From contig CANQBO010000016.1 of assembly GCA_947589475.1 (NCBI GenBank), positions 1-46,205 of the forward strand: 46,205 bases of DNA, in the 5' to 3' direction. This DNA is from an uncultured Clostridia bacterium. Lineage in GTDB: Bacteria > Bacillota > Clostridia > Christensenellales > CAG-917. Each line of letters begins with the position of its first letter. Positions within the stretch are counted from its first letter, which is position 1. Shown piece after piece: positions 33,601 through 41,867 of this stretch. The notes under the pieces were generated by a model. It was not told the origin of the DNA. It did not search any database and worked only from the letters and a program-made list of their open reading frames with translations. Made by a program: the position numbers and the translations under genes.

Positions 33601-36219
33601 ATCCTTGCTTGTGAGAATGCCTCTGTACTCAAACTCGGTCTTGTCATCGTTTGCTGTGAACACGTAGTCCGCAAATGCGCTTCCTTCAAGCGTTGTTATC
33701 GCGGGCGCAAACGGCTCCGTCTTGTCCCATGAGAGGTCTCTGTTCACAATGCCCACAAGATAGAAGCTGTCGCTGTAGACGGTCACAAGCACGGTCGCCG
33801 TCTTGGTGTTGTCCGCAACGGACGTCGCCTTGACGGTGAATGTGCCGAATGCGTTTGCCCTGACGGTGCCGCTCATGCTGTCAACGCGAAGCTGCGTATC
33901 GTCGCTCGAATAGGTGACTCCCTTTACGGTCGCGTCGGAATTGACGCTTGCCTTGACGGTCGTCTCCCACGTGTTGCCGCCGTTGTTGACGTTGATATAG
34001 TAGTGCTCCTGCTCAAACTCTATCGTGCTGACGGGAACAACGGGAGCTTCCTTCTTCAGCACGGGCACCTCTATGGACGCCTCAATGCCCTTGTAGGTCG
34101 CCTTGACGGTCAAAGTCGTGTTTGAAGTCACATCGCCGCGCATAGAAAGCGTAAGGACAGCGTTGTTTGTCCTCGACGGTTTGAATTCTATTGTGGCGTC
34201 GCCGATGGTCACTTTGCCGCCGCTCACCACCGCGCCTGCCGCATTTGAAGTCACTTCCCACTTGATGAGGCTCGCATCATAAGGAGAATCGGACGGAATA
34301 GCCGAAAAGTCAACATAAGTGTCGATGCCGTCGCGCAAAATGTTGCTCTCGGTCTGCCTCATCGCAATGACTATGTCCGTCACGCTGAGCGTCACAAGCT
34401 TGATGGATATTTTTGCAGCACTGCCGCTCAAGTCGAGCGTTATCGTGTAGATGCCCGCCGTGTTGACCTTGAATTGGTCTTTGGTGTTCTCCACATACTT
34501 GTCGCTTGAGTTTGCCGCGTCATATTGCGTTGCGGGATTTTTGAAGTCCTTGTTCCAATTTTCGGCGGTATCAACATACGATGCTACGTTGGGATATATG
34601 ATTTGGAAAGATTGTTCGGGAGTCAATTCGCGCGTGATGCTGAATTTGCCCCACTCGCCCGTCGGCTCAAGCAACAGCTCGTCCTTGCTTGCAAGGTTCT
34701 TGTCCGTGAGATAAGGCTCCCAATCCCAGTCCTTACTGCCGAATCCTACGCCATAGATGAAATACCACTCATCGGACACGAGAATGTTTGCCTGCGCCGT
34801 ATAGCTCTTGCCGCTCGCAGTCACCGTTGCCGTGAGATGCGCCGTGCCCCAGTTGAGACCCGTCACGGTGGCTTCCGTGCCGTTTCCGCTCACGCTTGCG
34901 ACGCCTGTGTTGTCAACTTTCCATGTCACGGTCGGAGAGGTGATATTTTCCAAAACAAGCTCGAATTTCGCTTCCTCATTGATGAGGATCTGCGCGCTTG
35001 ACTGCATACCTACAAGCGGACTGCCCTCTGCAAGAACGGTCACGTTGACTTCGGCGGTCAATTGCGCATTGTCTTTGCTTGTCAATTTGAGCTTCGCGGA
35101 GCCTTGTTGCACGCCCGTAACAAGAAGTTTTCCTTCGTCGGCCTTGTTGTATGTGACGTTTTGACTTCCCGATGTGACAGCGACGTCATAATCTTTTATC
35201 GTTGCGTCCGAAGGGAGGAAATTCACGCTCACTTCTCTTGCTACACCGCCTGCGACGACTGTAAGATCGGAATCGGCTGTCATGTGCGTCACAGGTTGTC
35301 TTACTGTCACAGTCGCGGTGGCTTCCTTGCCGCCGTCGCGGGTGCGGACGGTGATGTGCGCAATGCCGGGTGAGAGTGCCGTCACAGTGCCGCCGTCTAC
35401 AGTGGCTACGTCAAGATTGTCGCTTTCCCAGATCACGAGTTTGTCGGTCGCATTGTCGGGGAGTATCTGCTCGGTGAGTTTTGCGGTCTCCCCTTCATCG
35501 AGCAAAACTTCCTCGGGAGAGACGGTGACGCTTTGCACATCGACTTTGCCTTGGATGACCTGTACTGCGTACTCCGCAAACTTGCTTGTATCCGCGGTGG
35601 ACGTCGCTTTGATGGTGGCGTTGCCTACGGCGAGCGCTGTGACAAGTCCGCTTTCGCTGACGCTCGCTACTTGCGCGTTTGAGGTGCTCCAACTCACTCC
35701 GTCCGTTTCGCTGTCGTCTGTCATCTTGACCGTCGCGGCAAATTGATACTCCTGCCCCAACTCCAGCACGGACGCGGGCGCCGCTATTTGCACGCTCGCG
35801 ACGTACGGCGTAAAGCTGTATGCGATCGCCCCTTCCGCAAGCGTAATGTCGTAGGCGCCGTCGACGGTGACTTTGATGTTGCCGTCACTGCCCTCCGCTA
35901 GTTGGTGTGCAGAGGAGAATATCGCCGAATAGCCCAACTTTTCGTTGCCGCCGAGCTTGTTTACGGTGAATTCTTCGTCTTTTTTAAGCGCGATGCTCAC
36001 ACTGTATTTGCCGTCCTTGTTTTCAAGAAGTACGCCCGCGGGTATTTCCTCCGCATTTGCGTAAGTCTCAAAGCCCGTAGACTTCAGGGACAAATAATAG
36101 GTGTCCGCCGATGTTTGAGGCGTGTTGTTGTTCGGGTCGCACGCCACCAGCCCCACCGCAAATACAAGGAGCAATACGAGACACACCATCATTGTCGAAA
36201 TGAATTTGCGTGTTTTCAT
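30628..36219 (-). CDS. Giant surface lipoprotein with Ig-like domains, YLVG modules and LRRs (1863 aa)
   Basis: Signal peptide and lipobox LVAC (C27). A first module of the YLVG type (38-140), four Big_2-like Ig domains (about 141-222, 227-307, 310-396, 402-482), then YLVG modules at 485-609, 818-937 and 1132-1260 separated by further Ig-like domains, a short Cys/His array (1357-1440; HWYRCTDDGC, HYLACDIC, SCEEC) and C-terminal LRR_5/BspA-like repeats (1441-1800; e.g. SVFEGCTALTSVKMP). Residues from about 732 and 1046 start an internal duplication. AGGAGG precedes the start. It follows the secreted GH53 by 123 bp, so a role in holding galactan at the surface is likely, but inferred. Confidence 0.9.
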   Translation of the reverse strand: MKTRKFISTMMVCLVLLLVFAVGLVACDPNNNTPQTSADTYYLSLKSTGFETYANAEEIPAGVLLENKDGKYSVSIALKKDEEFTVNKLGGNEKLGYSAIFSSAHQLAEGSDGNIKVTVDGAYDITLAEGAIAYSFTPYVASVQIAAPASVLELGQEYQFAATVKMTDDSETDGVSWSTSNAQVASVSESGLVTALAVGNATIKATSTADTSKFAEYAVQVIQGKVDVQSVTVSPEEVLLDEGETAKLTEQILPDNATDKLVIWESDNLDVATVDGGTVTALSPGIAHITVRTRDGGKEATATVTVRQPVTHMTADSDLTVVAGGVAREVSVNFLPSDATIKDYDVAVTSGSQNVTYNKADEGKLLVTGVQQGSAKLKLTSKDNAQLTAEVNVTVLAEGSPLVGMQSSAQILINEEAKFELVLENITSPTVTWKVDNTGVASVSGNGTEATVTGLNWGTAHLTATVTASGKSYTAQANILVSDEWYFIYGVGFGSKDWDWEPYLTDKNLASKDELLLEPTGEWGKFSITRELTPEQSFQIIYPNVASYVDTAENWNKDFKNPATQYDAANSSDKYVENTKDQFKVNTAGIYTITLDLSGSAAKISIKLVTLSVTDIVIAMRQTESNILRDGIDTYVDFSAIPSDSPYDASLIKWEVTSNAAGAVVSGGKVTIGDATIEFKPSRTNNAVLTLSMRGDVTSNTTLTVKATYKGIEASIEVPVLKKEAPVVPVSTIEFEQEHYYINVNNGGNTWETTVKASVNSDATVKGVTYSSDDTQLRVDSMSGTVRANAFGTFTVKATSVADNTKTATVLVTVYSDSFYLVGIVNRDLSWDKTEPFAPAITTLEGSAFADYVFTANDDKTEFEYRGILTSKDVFQIVFLGMDANWTNCITAAYYDDPNSDDESWIYENDNVQVDVTGIYSIKLDLSGKKPKFSVNYAAESATSLSLDLIDIDSVKVSKDDTFKIFINYTPNGIIRQDEDFKWSVDEGYEGYLDIDYQWRTFTAVITVLKEVTEVHSFALTLELDKLFATQVITLLPDDFEEVPPTKVTFEQEHYYFNVNNGGEEWMQVVKASVDSAATIQGVKYRAGTNCTVDAIKGEVRATRLGTYTVYATANGDSSVEASCKVTFYSDSFYLIGEIGDLQTFTVLPPSQRTVTGIYSNYKFEQVDETNYRLERSLRAMQDKSGNVGGKEYGFQIAYLGCESTGANVIKTANLNNQGCYHSSTYLSVREGNMRVKETGVYIIELDLSASTPKWTINFKDQSVAELKLGTKTAELRENGSVTAAISYNPNWIKLDASSFSYAVDEGYAQYVKVSVDAETLSLNVNVLKAEKDKDVTFNITLTYGEVTANLAVTVIAQHHLELTSDDTAHWYRCTDDGCEYTEGREEHQRGTTLKHDGKQHYLACDICGGGKQSIADHFEFEEGGWFDGAVNSCEECGFKVFEVDAETGTLTKYNGEFEKVRVPATIDGVTITKIGNKAFANNTYLKEVDVTAVTKYGNSVFEGCTALTSVKMPDIIEPDNGWYMFRYCSALESIRVPLVVKQYSYNEHNYQIGSTYMFDGCPLLKTVTFAVDAAEADPTFEIADALFRNCKQLTGVTLPEGLHDIGDYAFQYCESLGAIHFHSGFIILGKSAFAGTGYTKYTMDEGTSLSTGTGSFSGWLGDSFEMYNVKGHSPNLENSTFYQCVNLKSIVIPESYHFIGMSAFYGCTSLETVVVGTSVEYFSSNNVSAFEGCTSLKTVLFRGKIHYFTPNTFGDCRNLEAVYIGSTQNEIENLSGNNRFVDSDYFTKHTRDRMITDLRGNKHLYAYSDTQPEAGHDYGIYFGGWWHYDEEGNPVVWDEKPATAAQILDLVPVTLYAEDKKR
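31900..32151 (-). repeat. Cys/His array of the 1863-aa protein
   Basis: Encodes residues 1357-1440: AHWYRCTDDGC, QHYLACDIC and NSCEEC, the same unit as the arrays of the neighbouring 1721-aa protein, here placed just before the LRR region. Confidence 0.75.
32440..32826 (-). repeat. YLVG module 3 of the 1863-aa protein
   Basis: Residues 1132-1260: SFYLIGEIG ... YGFQIAYLG ... GVYIIELDLSASTPKWTINF. Same order of marks as modules 1 and 2. Confidence 0.75.
33409..33768 (-). repeat. YLVG module 2 of the 1863-aa protein
   Basis: Residues 818-937: SFYLVGIVN ... DVFQIVFLG ... GIYSIKLDLSGKKPKFSVNY. It ends one copy of the ~314-aa internal duplication. Confidence 0.75.
34393..34767 (-). repeat. YLVG module 1 after the Ig domains of the 1863-aa protein
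   Basis: Residues 485-609: WYFIYGVGFGSKDWDWEP ... SFQIIYPN ... GIYTITLDLSGSAAKISIKL. More diverged at the first strand than modules 2 and 3. Confidence 0.65.
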
Positions 36220-36280
36220 AATTTGCCTCCTATTATTTTTTTGATTTATTTCATCGCCTTTGCGACGCGTTTCGATCTTC

Positions 36281-36312
36281 GCGTTCGCGTGCGCTCTACG
36301 CGCCGCGAACGC
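36281..36312. repeat. GC-rich intercistronic hairpin
   Basis: Perfect 9-bp outer arms GCGTTCGCG (36281-36289) and CGCGAACGC (36304-36312) with a further GCGC/GCGC pairing inside. It lies in the 123-bp gap between the secreted GH53 gene and the 1863-aa gene; no T-run follows on the transcribed strand, so it may protect or attenuate the transcript rather than end it. Confidence 0.65.
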
Positions 36313-36342
36313 TCTTTCACTTCCGTCTTTTCAAATCTGTTT

Positions 36343-38916
36343 TTATTCTTCGAAATAGAATTGACAGTTGTCGATATTGCCCCACGGACCGCTTCCGGAC
36401 ACCTCGGCGTACACGGATATGCCCACTTCGACGGACAGTATGTCGTCAAGGTCTATCTGCACGCCGCTGACAGCCGTTCTTGTCCAATTCTTCCATCCGT
36501 TCAGGCCTATCTTCTCGCCGTCCACCGTGGTCTTACTGCCGTCCTTATGCGTTATGGTCACGTAGGCGTGGATGTCCACATTCGCGCCGTCGCCGCCCTG
36601 CACGTCGAAGCTCGCGCCGAATTTGCCGTTGCCGTACTTCTCGAGGTCCTCTGCCGTGAGCGTCTGGAACAGAGTGAATTTCACCACGCCCTCATCCCAG
36701 AAGTGGAAGGACTGCGTGCCCATTCTCGCGTTTTGCGACTCGTTGGAGACGTACAGTTGCAACTTGCCGGTGGCCTTTGTAAAGCTCACGTGCCACGGTG
36801 AGTATTCGCCCGCACTCTGGATGAGATAGTCCGTTTGCGGATAACCCTTGCCGTCCTCGAAGCTCGCGTTTTTAAGCATATTTTCATTCATGACCCACAC
36901 GTTGACTATTGCCACTCCGCCGTACTCCGTGGTGCCCTGTATGGTGTAGGTGCCGACTTTGTTTATGTATTCGTCAAGTTGCGCCTCCGAGCAGTCCCAT
37001 ATCACGTTCACGTCTTGCGCCGCTCCGCCGCTGTTGAAGCTCACCTTCGCAGTAGCAGGCAATGTTATGCTGCCTACCCCCACCGTGTAGAAGATGTCCT
37101 GACTCTCGATATAATCGGCGGTTAGGGTCACGTTTTGTCCCTCGTACACCAACTTGAACACCTTGAGAGATTGAAGCGGAGTCCCATCGGACAGCCAGAA
37201 CGCCTGATTGTCTATTACGCACGCGCCGTCGTTGGTTACGGAGTTGTCATACTCGCCTGCAACCTTAGACGCCCATCCGCAACCGAATTCCTTGCACTTT
37301 GCCACGTTTACGGAGCCTACAGGGGACGTCGTTGCGGCGATCCATGTGCCCTCCCAATACGCTACGCCCAGCGCATAGTCGCCGAGTGACGCCACCGCGT
37401 TTATGACGTCCCTCACCTGGTTGGTCTGTCCTTGCACGGTGAGCGGATAATCTACGGGTGTGGAGGACGTGTTGCCGAAGCCGTCCGCGTCCTCGTTGGT
37501 GAACGCATAAGAAGTCTCCATCACCATGACCTCTTTGTTGTACTTGTCGTGCACGCCCTTGAGTTGCGTCTTAAGGTTGTCCAGCGTGCCGTGCCAATAC
37601 GGATAATAAGAACTGCCGAACACGTCGTAATCCACGCCGTATCTGTTCAGTTCGTCCGCCCTGGACACATAGTCCGCCGATTCGGGGTTCGCAAAGTGGA
37701 TTATGGCCTTTGCGCCGCCATCCTCAACTTCGCCCGTAGCCTCGCGCACCGCGGCAATCCCTTGATTGAAGTATCTGCATATCGTAGCCCAGTCCTTAGA
37801 CCCGCAGAAGAACCCGTTCGTCTCGTTGCCTATCTGCACCATCGTGACGTCCGCGCCCGTGGCTACAACCTTGTTCAAGCTATCCAACGTAAAGTCATAT
37901 ATCGCGGTCTCTATCTGTGCGGAATTGAAGTTTTTCCACGCCTTGGGAAGAGTCTGCTTACCGGGGTCCGCCCAGAAGTCCGAATAATGGAAGTCCAGTA
38001 TCACGCCCAGCTCCGCATCCTTGCAACGCTTCGCTATGGTCACCGCGTTGTTTATGTCGCAGTTTCCGCCTCCATACCACTCGCCCTTTTCGGTTTTGGG
38101 ATCGTTCCAAACGCGCACGCGAATATCCGTTATCCCGTTATTTTTGAGTATTTGAAATACGTCTTTCACTTGACCGTCGAAATCTTTGTAGGTCACGCCC
38201 GCCGCTTCAAGCGATGGCACCGCCGATGCGTCCATGACCATGTGGAAGGCTTCATCTCTTTCTGACAGTTCCGCCACCTTAGCGACATACAGTCCCTGAT
38301 CCACCGTGCCGTCCTCTTTTTTGACGGTGACGCGGCACCTTGCCGAAATGTTGTTGGACGAAGTACATGTTATCGTGCATATGCCCGACGACACCGCCGT
38401 GACAAGCCCTTCATTGTCAACTGTGGCGATGCTTGCGCTGTCCGTGCTCCACTCGAGCGATTTATCCGAAGCGTTTACAGGCAACACCGTGGCGTCGATC
38501 TTCGCGCTCAATGTCTTGCCGAGTTGAAGCTCCATAGCCGTAGGATCGAGCACTATCGCGGTCACGGTGACTTCCTGTTTGGAACTGTCCGTAACGGTCA
38601 CTCGGCAATCCGCGCTCTTTCCGCCCGCCGTCGCCCTTATTATCGCGCTACCTTCTTTCAGCGCAGTCACCACGCCGCCGTTCACGCTTGCCACCGACGG
38701 GTCCGAGGATATCCAGGTCACCGTGCCGGGCGCGGCACCGGCGGGAATGGCTACTGCCTCCAGCGTTTCGCTGTCCCCAACGTCAAGCGTCATTGTGCCT
38801 CTCGAAAGCTCTATGCCTTCAAGCGCTACTTCTTTTCCGTCGCAAGCCGCAAATGCGAACAGCGATGAGATTATCAAAATTATTGCAACGATCGCAGACA
38901 ATTTTTTAGCTCTCAT
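36343..38916 (-). CDS. ganB: Lipid-anchored GH53 endo-beta-1,4-galactanase with Ig-like domains and C-terminal binding module
   Basis: 857 aa. Lipobox FAAC (C25), two Big_2 domains (31-110, 115-197), GH53 catalytic domain (about 220-600) with RVRVWNDP, LDFHYSDFWADPGKQ, acid/base E365 in QIGNETNG and nucleophile E467 in VMVMETSYAF, a Big_4-like domain (about 630-675) and a C-terminal jelly-roll type module (about 678-857: NASFEDGKGY, GTQSFHFWDEG, WGNIDNCQFYFEE). The module resembles galactan-binding CBM61 modules that follow GH53 in other bacteria (inference). It would cut beta-1,4-galactan outside the cell. A good AGGAG lies before the start. Encoded 154 bp after the ATPase gene. Confidence 0.94.
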   Translation of the reverse strand: MRAKKLSAIVAIILIISSLFAFAACDGKEVALEGIELSRGTMTLDVGDSETLEAVAIPAGAAPGTVTWISSDPSVASVNGGVVTALKEGSAIIRATAGGKSADCRVTVTDSSKQEVTVTAIVLDPTAMELQLGKTLSAKIDATVLPVNASDKSLEWSTDSASIATVDNEGLVTAVSSGICTITCTSSNNISARCRVTVKKEDGTVDQGLYVAKVAELSERDEAFHMVMDASAVPSLEAAGVTYKDFDGQVKDVFQILKNNGITDIRVRVWNDPKTEKGEWYGGGNCDINNAVTIAKRCKDAELGVILDFHYSDFWADPGKQTLPKAWKNFNSAQIETAIYDFTLDSLNKVVATGADVTMVQIGNETNGFFCGSKDWATICRYFNQGIAAVREATGEVEDGGAKAIIHFANPESADYVSRADELNRYGVDYDVFGSSYYPYWHGTLDNLKTQLKGVHDKYNKEVMVMETSYAFTNEDADGFGNTSSTPVDYPLTVQGQTNQVRDVINAVASLGDYALGVAYWEGTWIAATTSPVGSVNVAKCKEFGCGWASKVAGEYDNSVTNDGACVIDNQAFWLSDGTPLQSLKVFKLVYEGQNVTLTADYIESQDIFYTVGVGSITLPATAKVSFNSGGAAQDVNVIWDCSEAQLDEYINKVGTYTIQGTTEYGGVAIVNVWVMNENMLKNASFEDGKGYPQTDYLIQSAGEYSPWHVSFTKATGKLQLYVSNESQNARMGTQSFHFWDEGVVKFTLFQTLTAEDLEKYGNGKFGASFDVQGGDGANVDIHAYVTITHKDGSKTTVDGEKIGLNGWKNWTRTAVSGVQIDLDDILSVEVGISVYAEVSGSGPWGNIDNCQFYFEE

Positions 38917-38982
38917 AATTACTCCTTTATAAACATTTCATTTCTTATTTCTTTTTGCTTTTTTTGTTCCCGCCTCATAAAG

Positions 38983-39020
38983 CCGTTTGATACCTGCGTT
39001 TTGCGCCTATCAAACAGCGG
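38983..39020. repeat. Intercistronic hairpin before the secreted GH53 gene
   Basis: CCGTTTGATA (38983-38992) pairs with TATCAAAC (39008-39015) and CGG (39018-39020), loop ~15 nt. It lies in the 154-bp gap after the ATPase gene. No T-run follows on the minus strand. Confidence 0.6.
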
Positions 39021-39070
39021 TTTAAGGCTTATTTTTTTGCTTTCTTATCCTTTTGGGGGAACGGCTTTTT

Positions 39071-40501
39071 CTAAGACTTTTCGCCCGTCTGTTCAGCCTC
39101 CTGCCTAGGCTCCTCGGCTTGCATATCGACTGACGCCTCGCCCTGCGCGTCCGATCCTGCCGTAGTCTGATCTGCCTCGTCAGCTTGCTTATCCGCTTTC
39201 TTTCTCTTGAAAAGCCTCTTCTTCGGTTCCTCTTCTAAAAGCTCTGCGGGGATCTCTCTTTCGGGGAGTTTGCCGATGACGTTCTCCTTGTCGGTGAGCA
39301 GGTTTATCTCGTCCTCGCCGAAGAAGTGCATCACCTTGCTCTTGAACGTGATATACACGCGCGCGCCTGTGCGCAACATATTTATCTGTGCGCCTGTGAG
39401 CGACACTGTGGGTACGCGGACGATTATCTTGTCGCCCGCCTCGCTTGTGACGTGCAAATGCAGCTCGCTGCCCATCATCTCGTTGACCTCTATCGTACAA
39501 GGTATAGCATAGGGATTTGCCTTGTTTGTGAGTGTGATATGTTCGGGGCGTACGCCCAAAATTATCTGTTGAGTCTTTACGTCTTTGCCGAGCAATGCCG
39601 CGCCCTTCTCTCCGTCCACGGGCATCCTCACGCCGCACGGGGACACAAAGTATTCGTCTTCCACTCTTTCCAAAGTTGTCTTGAACGTGTTCATCTTGGG
39701 CGCGCCTATGAACTCCGCGACAAACAGATTGTCCGGCATTTCGAACACTTCCGTAGGAGTGCCGACCTGCATTATGAAGCCGTCTTTCATAATGACTATC
39801 CTGTCACCGAGCGTCATCGCCTCCGTCTGATCGTGCGTGACGTAGATGAACGTTGTGTCTATCTTTTGGCGGAGCAAGATTATTTCCGCTCTCATTTGGT
39901 TGCGCAGTTTCGCGTCGAGGTTGGAAAGAGGCTCGTCCATAAGGAACACTTGACTGTCCCTCACCATTGCCCTGCCTATCGCCACTCTTTGACGTTGACC
40001 GCCCGATAGTTCCCTCGGACGACGTGTCAGATACTCCGTTATTCCCAAGATCTCCGCCGCATTCGTGACTTTCTCATATATCTCGTCGTTGGGCAGTTTC
40101 TTGAATACCGTGCGCTTTATTTCCTTGCCCTCTTTGTCCAACTTCGGAGTGCCGTCTTTGTTGAGAACAGGCTCTTCGACGGGTATGCGTTTCAAGCGGA
40201 GCGCGAACGCCATATTCTCAAATACGGTGAGGTGCGGATAGAGCGCGTAGTTTTGGAAAACCATAGCGATGTCCCTGTCCTTGGGCTGTAGATCGTTTAC
40301 CACTCTGCCGCCTATCTCTATCGTGCCCTCGGTTATCTCTTCAAGTCCCGCAATCATGCGCAAAGTTGTAGACTTGCCGCACCCGGACGGACCTACGAAA
40401 ACCACGAACTCCTTGTCCGCTATTTCGAGGTTGAAGTCCTGCACCGCGACGGTATTTTTGCCATATACTTTCTTGACGTTTGTCAGTTTTACTGTTGCCA
40501 T
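39071..40501 (-). CDS. msmX: Sugar ABC transporter ATPase, MsmX/UgpC type
   Basis: 476 aa, against ~365 usual. Walker A GPSGCGKST (37-45), Q-loop MVFQNYALYPH, signature LSGGQ (165-169), Walker B LMDEP (187-191), H-loop THDQTEAM, then the regulatory OB/TOBE domains (about 240-400). Two extras: a ~30-aa Lys-rich insertion (about 107-137, PVLNKDGTPKLDKEGKEIKR) between Q-loop and signature, and a ~50-residue Gln/Glu-rich tail (425-476). It should power the adjacent permease pair; MsmX-type ATPases can serve several importers. 262 bp separate it from the permease gene. Confidence 0.93.
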   Translation of the reverse strand: MATVKLTNVKKVYGKNTVAVQDFNLEIADKEFVVFVGPSGCGKSTTLRMIAGLEEITEGTIEIGGRVVNDLQPKDRDIAMVFQNYALYPHLTVFENMAFALRLKRIPVEEPVLNKDGTPKLDKEGKEIKRTVFKKLPNDEIYEKVTNAAEILGITEYLTRRPRELSGGQRQRVAIGRAMVRDSQVFLMDEPLSNLDAKLRNQMRAEIILLRQKIDTTFIYVTHDQTEAMTLGDRIVIMKDGFIMQVGTPTEVFEMPDNLFVAEFIGAPKMNTFKTTLERVEDEYFVSPCGVRMPVDGEKGAALLGKDVKTQQIILGVRPEHITLTNKANPYAIPCTIEVNEMMGSELHLHVTSEAGDKIIVRVPTVSLTGAQINMLRTGARVYITFKSKVMHFFGEDEINLLTDKENVIGKLPEREIPAELLEEEPKKRLFKRKKADKQADEADQTTAGSDAQGEASVDMQAEEPRQEAEQTGEKS

Positions 40502-40763
40502 AATCTATTCCTTTCCTTATTATTTTGCCGCTTTGGGCAACTGCTTTGTTGTACTGTTTTGTTGTTGCTTTCCTTATCTGCCTTACTTTCCCGCTGATGG
40601 CACAGGCGGGATATGGATTTGTTCTCTCTCACCTACCCGCTGAGGGCTCAGGCGCCCGAAAGAGAAGGAAGGCGAGGCTTTGGCGATGGGAGCTTACTTC
40701 CCGTAAGTGACCGAGCCAAAATGATGGCTGACGCACTATTTCGGGATGGATGTGTCCTCAGGC
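40502..40763. other. 262-bp gap between ganQ and msmX with a direct repeat
   Basis: No gene. It holds two copies of a 27-bp unit around CCCGCTGAnGGCnCAGGCG (40582-40608 and 40628-40654, 46 bp apart, about 21/27 identical) and a small CTGAG/CTCAG hairpin in the second copy. The AAGGAAAGGA ribosome-binding region of msmX is at the left end. Confidence 0.6.
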
Positions 40764-41867
40764 TCAGCCCTTGACGGCGCCGCCCGTAACGCCCGCCACA
40801 TAGTACTTCTGCAAACACATGAACAATATCGTTATCGGCACCGCGACCACCACGCCGCCTGCGCAGAATGTCGTGTACCATTCGTTGATCTTTGCGTCTA
40901 CGAGCAACCATTGCAGTCCTGCCGCCGCGTTGTAACCCGCCGAAGCGTTGTTCGCCATAAACGATGCCATAACGAAATCACCCCAAGGACCCATAAATCC
41001 CATGAGTATGGTGTAGATGATTATCGGCTTGCTCAGCGGCATGATTATCTTGTAGAACACTTGAAACTGCGTCGCGCCGTCCACCCTCGCCGCCTCGTCC
41101 AACGAGTGGGATATTGTGTCAAAGAAGCCTTTTGCAATGTAATAGCCCATGCCCGAACTCGCGACGTATATGATGATGAGTCCCCAAGGCGCATTTTCCA
41201 TCGTCAAGTGCCAATCGTTCATCCACGTGTACAGCAATATCAAGGTCAAAAAGCCGGGAAACATGCCGAATATCAACATGATGTTCATAAGCAGCTTTCT
41301 GCCCTTGAAACGGTTGCGCGAAAGCGCATAGCTCACCGCCATGACAAATATCGTCTGCACCACCGCTGTGACAAGTCCCATTATCAATGTGTTGCCGAAC
41401 CACCTCGGAAATTGCGTCTCGGTGAACAAGCGCACATAGTTGTCAAAGCCCCACACCTTCGGGAAAATGTAGCCCACCTGCCCCGTGCTTTCACAGCGGA
41501 AGGATTCGAGCAATATCCCTATGAACGGCAATATCCACACGACGCACATCACAACGAGTATCGCGTATATGACACCATTCGATATCCTGCTCTTGCGCCT
41601 TGCGGACATATGCTCTTTCCTTACGCTCTCCTCCGTGGGCATATAGACCGCGCGACTTGTCGTAGGCGCGTTGACGGGCATATCGAACGCGACGTTATCC
41701 GCGCATTCGATGTCTATGTCCGTCTGCTCTTCTGCTATATCGAACTCCACGTCAATGGGCGCGTCCTCTATCGTAATGTCCTGCTCGTTATTTTCACATT
41801 CCTGCGCGTTTTCAAGATACAGGTCGTCATTTTGAGGAGTTGTCGTCAAAATTTCGTCGTCTTTCAT
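40764..41867 (-). CDS. ganQ: Sugar ABC transporter permease, MalG/GanQ type
   Basis: 367 aa. A longer open frame runs upstream inside ganP, but ATG 41867 overlaps the ganP stop (TCAT at 41864-41867) and has AGGAGG upstream, so I start there. Residues 1-95 are an unusual acidic, probably unstructured cytoplasmic lead (e.g. DIAEEQTDIDIECADN); six membrane helices follow with the EAA loop DEAARVDGATQFQVFYKIIMPLSKP that docks on the ATPase. Typical MalG-like permeases are ~280 aa. Partner of the GanP-like permease; the substrate (galacto-oligosaccharides) is inferred from the GH53 neighbours. Confidence 0.92.
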   Translation of the reverse strand: MKDDEILTTTPQNDDLYLENAQECENNEQDITIEDAPIDVEFDIAEEQTDIDIECADNVAFDMPVNAPTTSRAVYMPTEESVRKEHMSARRKSRISNGVIYAILVVMCVVWILPFIGILLESFRCESTGQVGYIFPKVWGFDNYVRLFTETQFPRWFGNTLIMGLVTAVVQTIFVMAVSYALSRNRFKGRKLLMNIMLIFGMFPGFLTLILLYTWMNDWHLTMENAPWGLIIIYVASSGMGYYIAKGFFDTISHSLDEAARVDGATQFQVFYKIIMPLSKPIIIYTILMGFMGPWGDFVMASFMANNASAGYNAAAGLQWLLVDAKINEWYTTFCAGGVVVAVPITILFMCLQKYYVAGVTGGAVKG

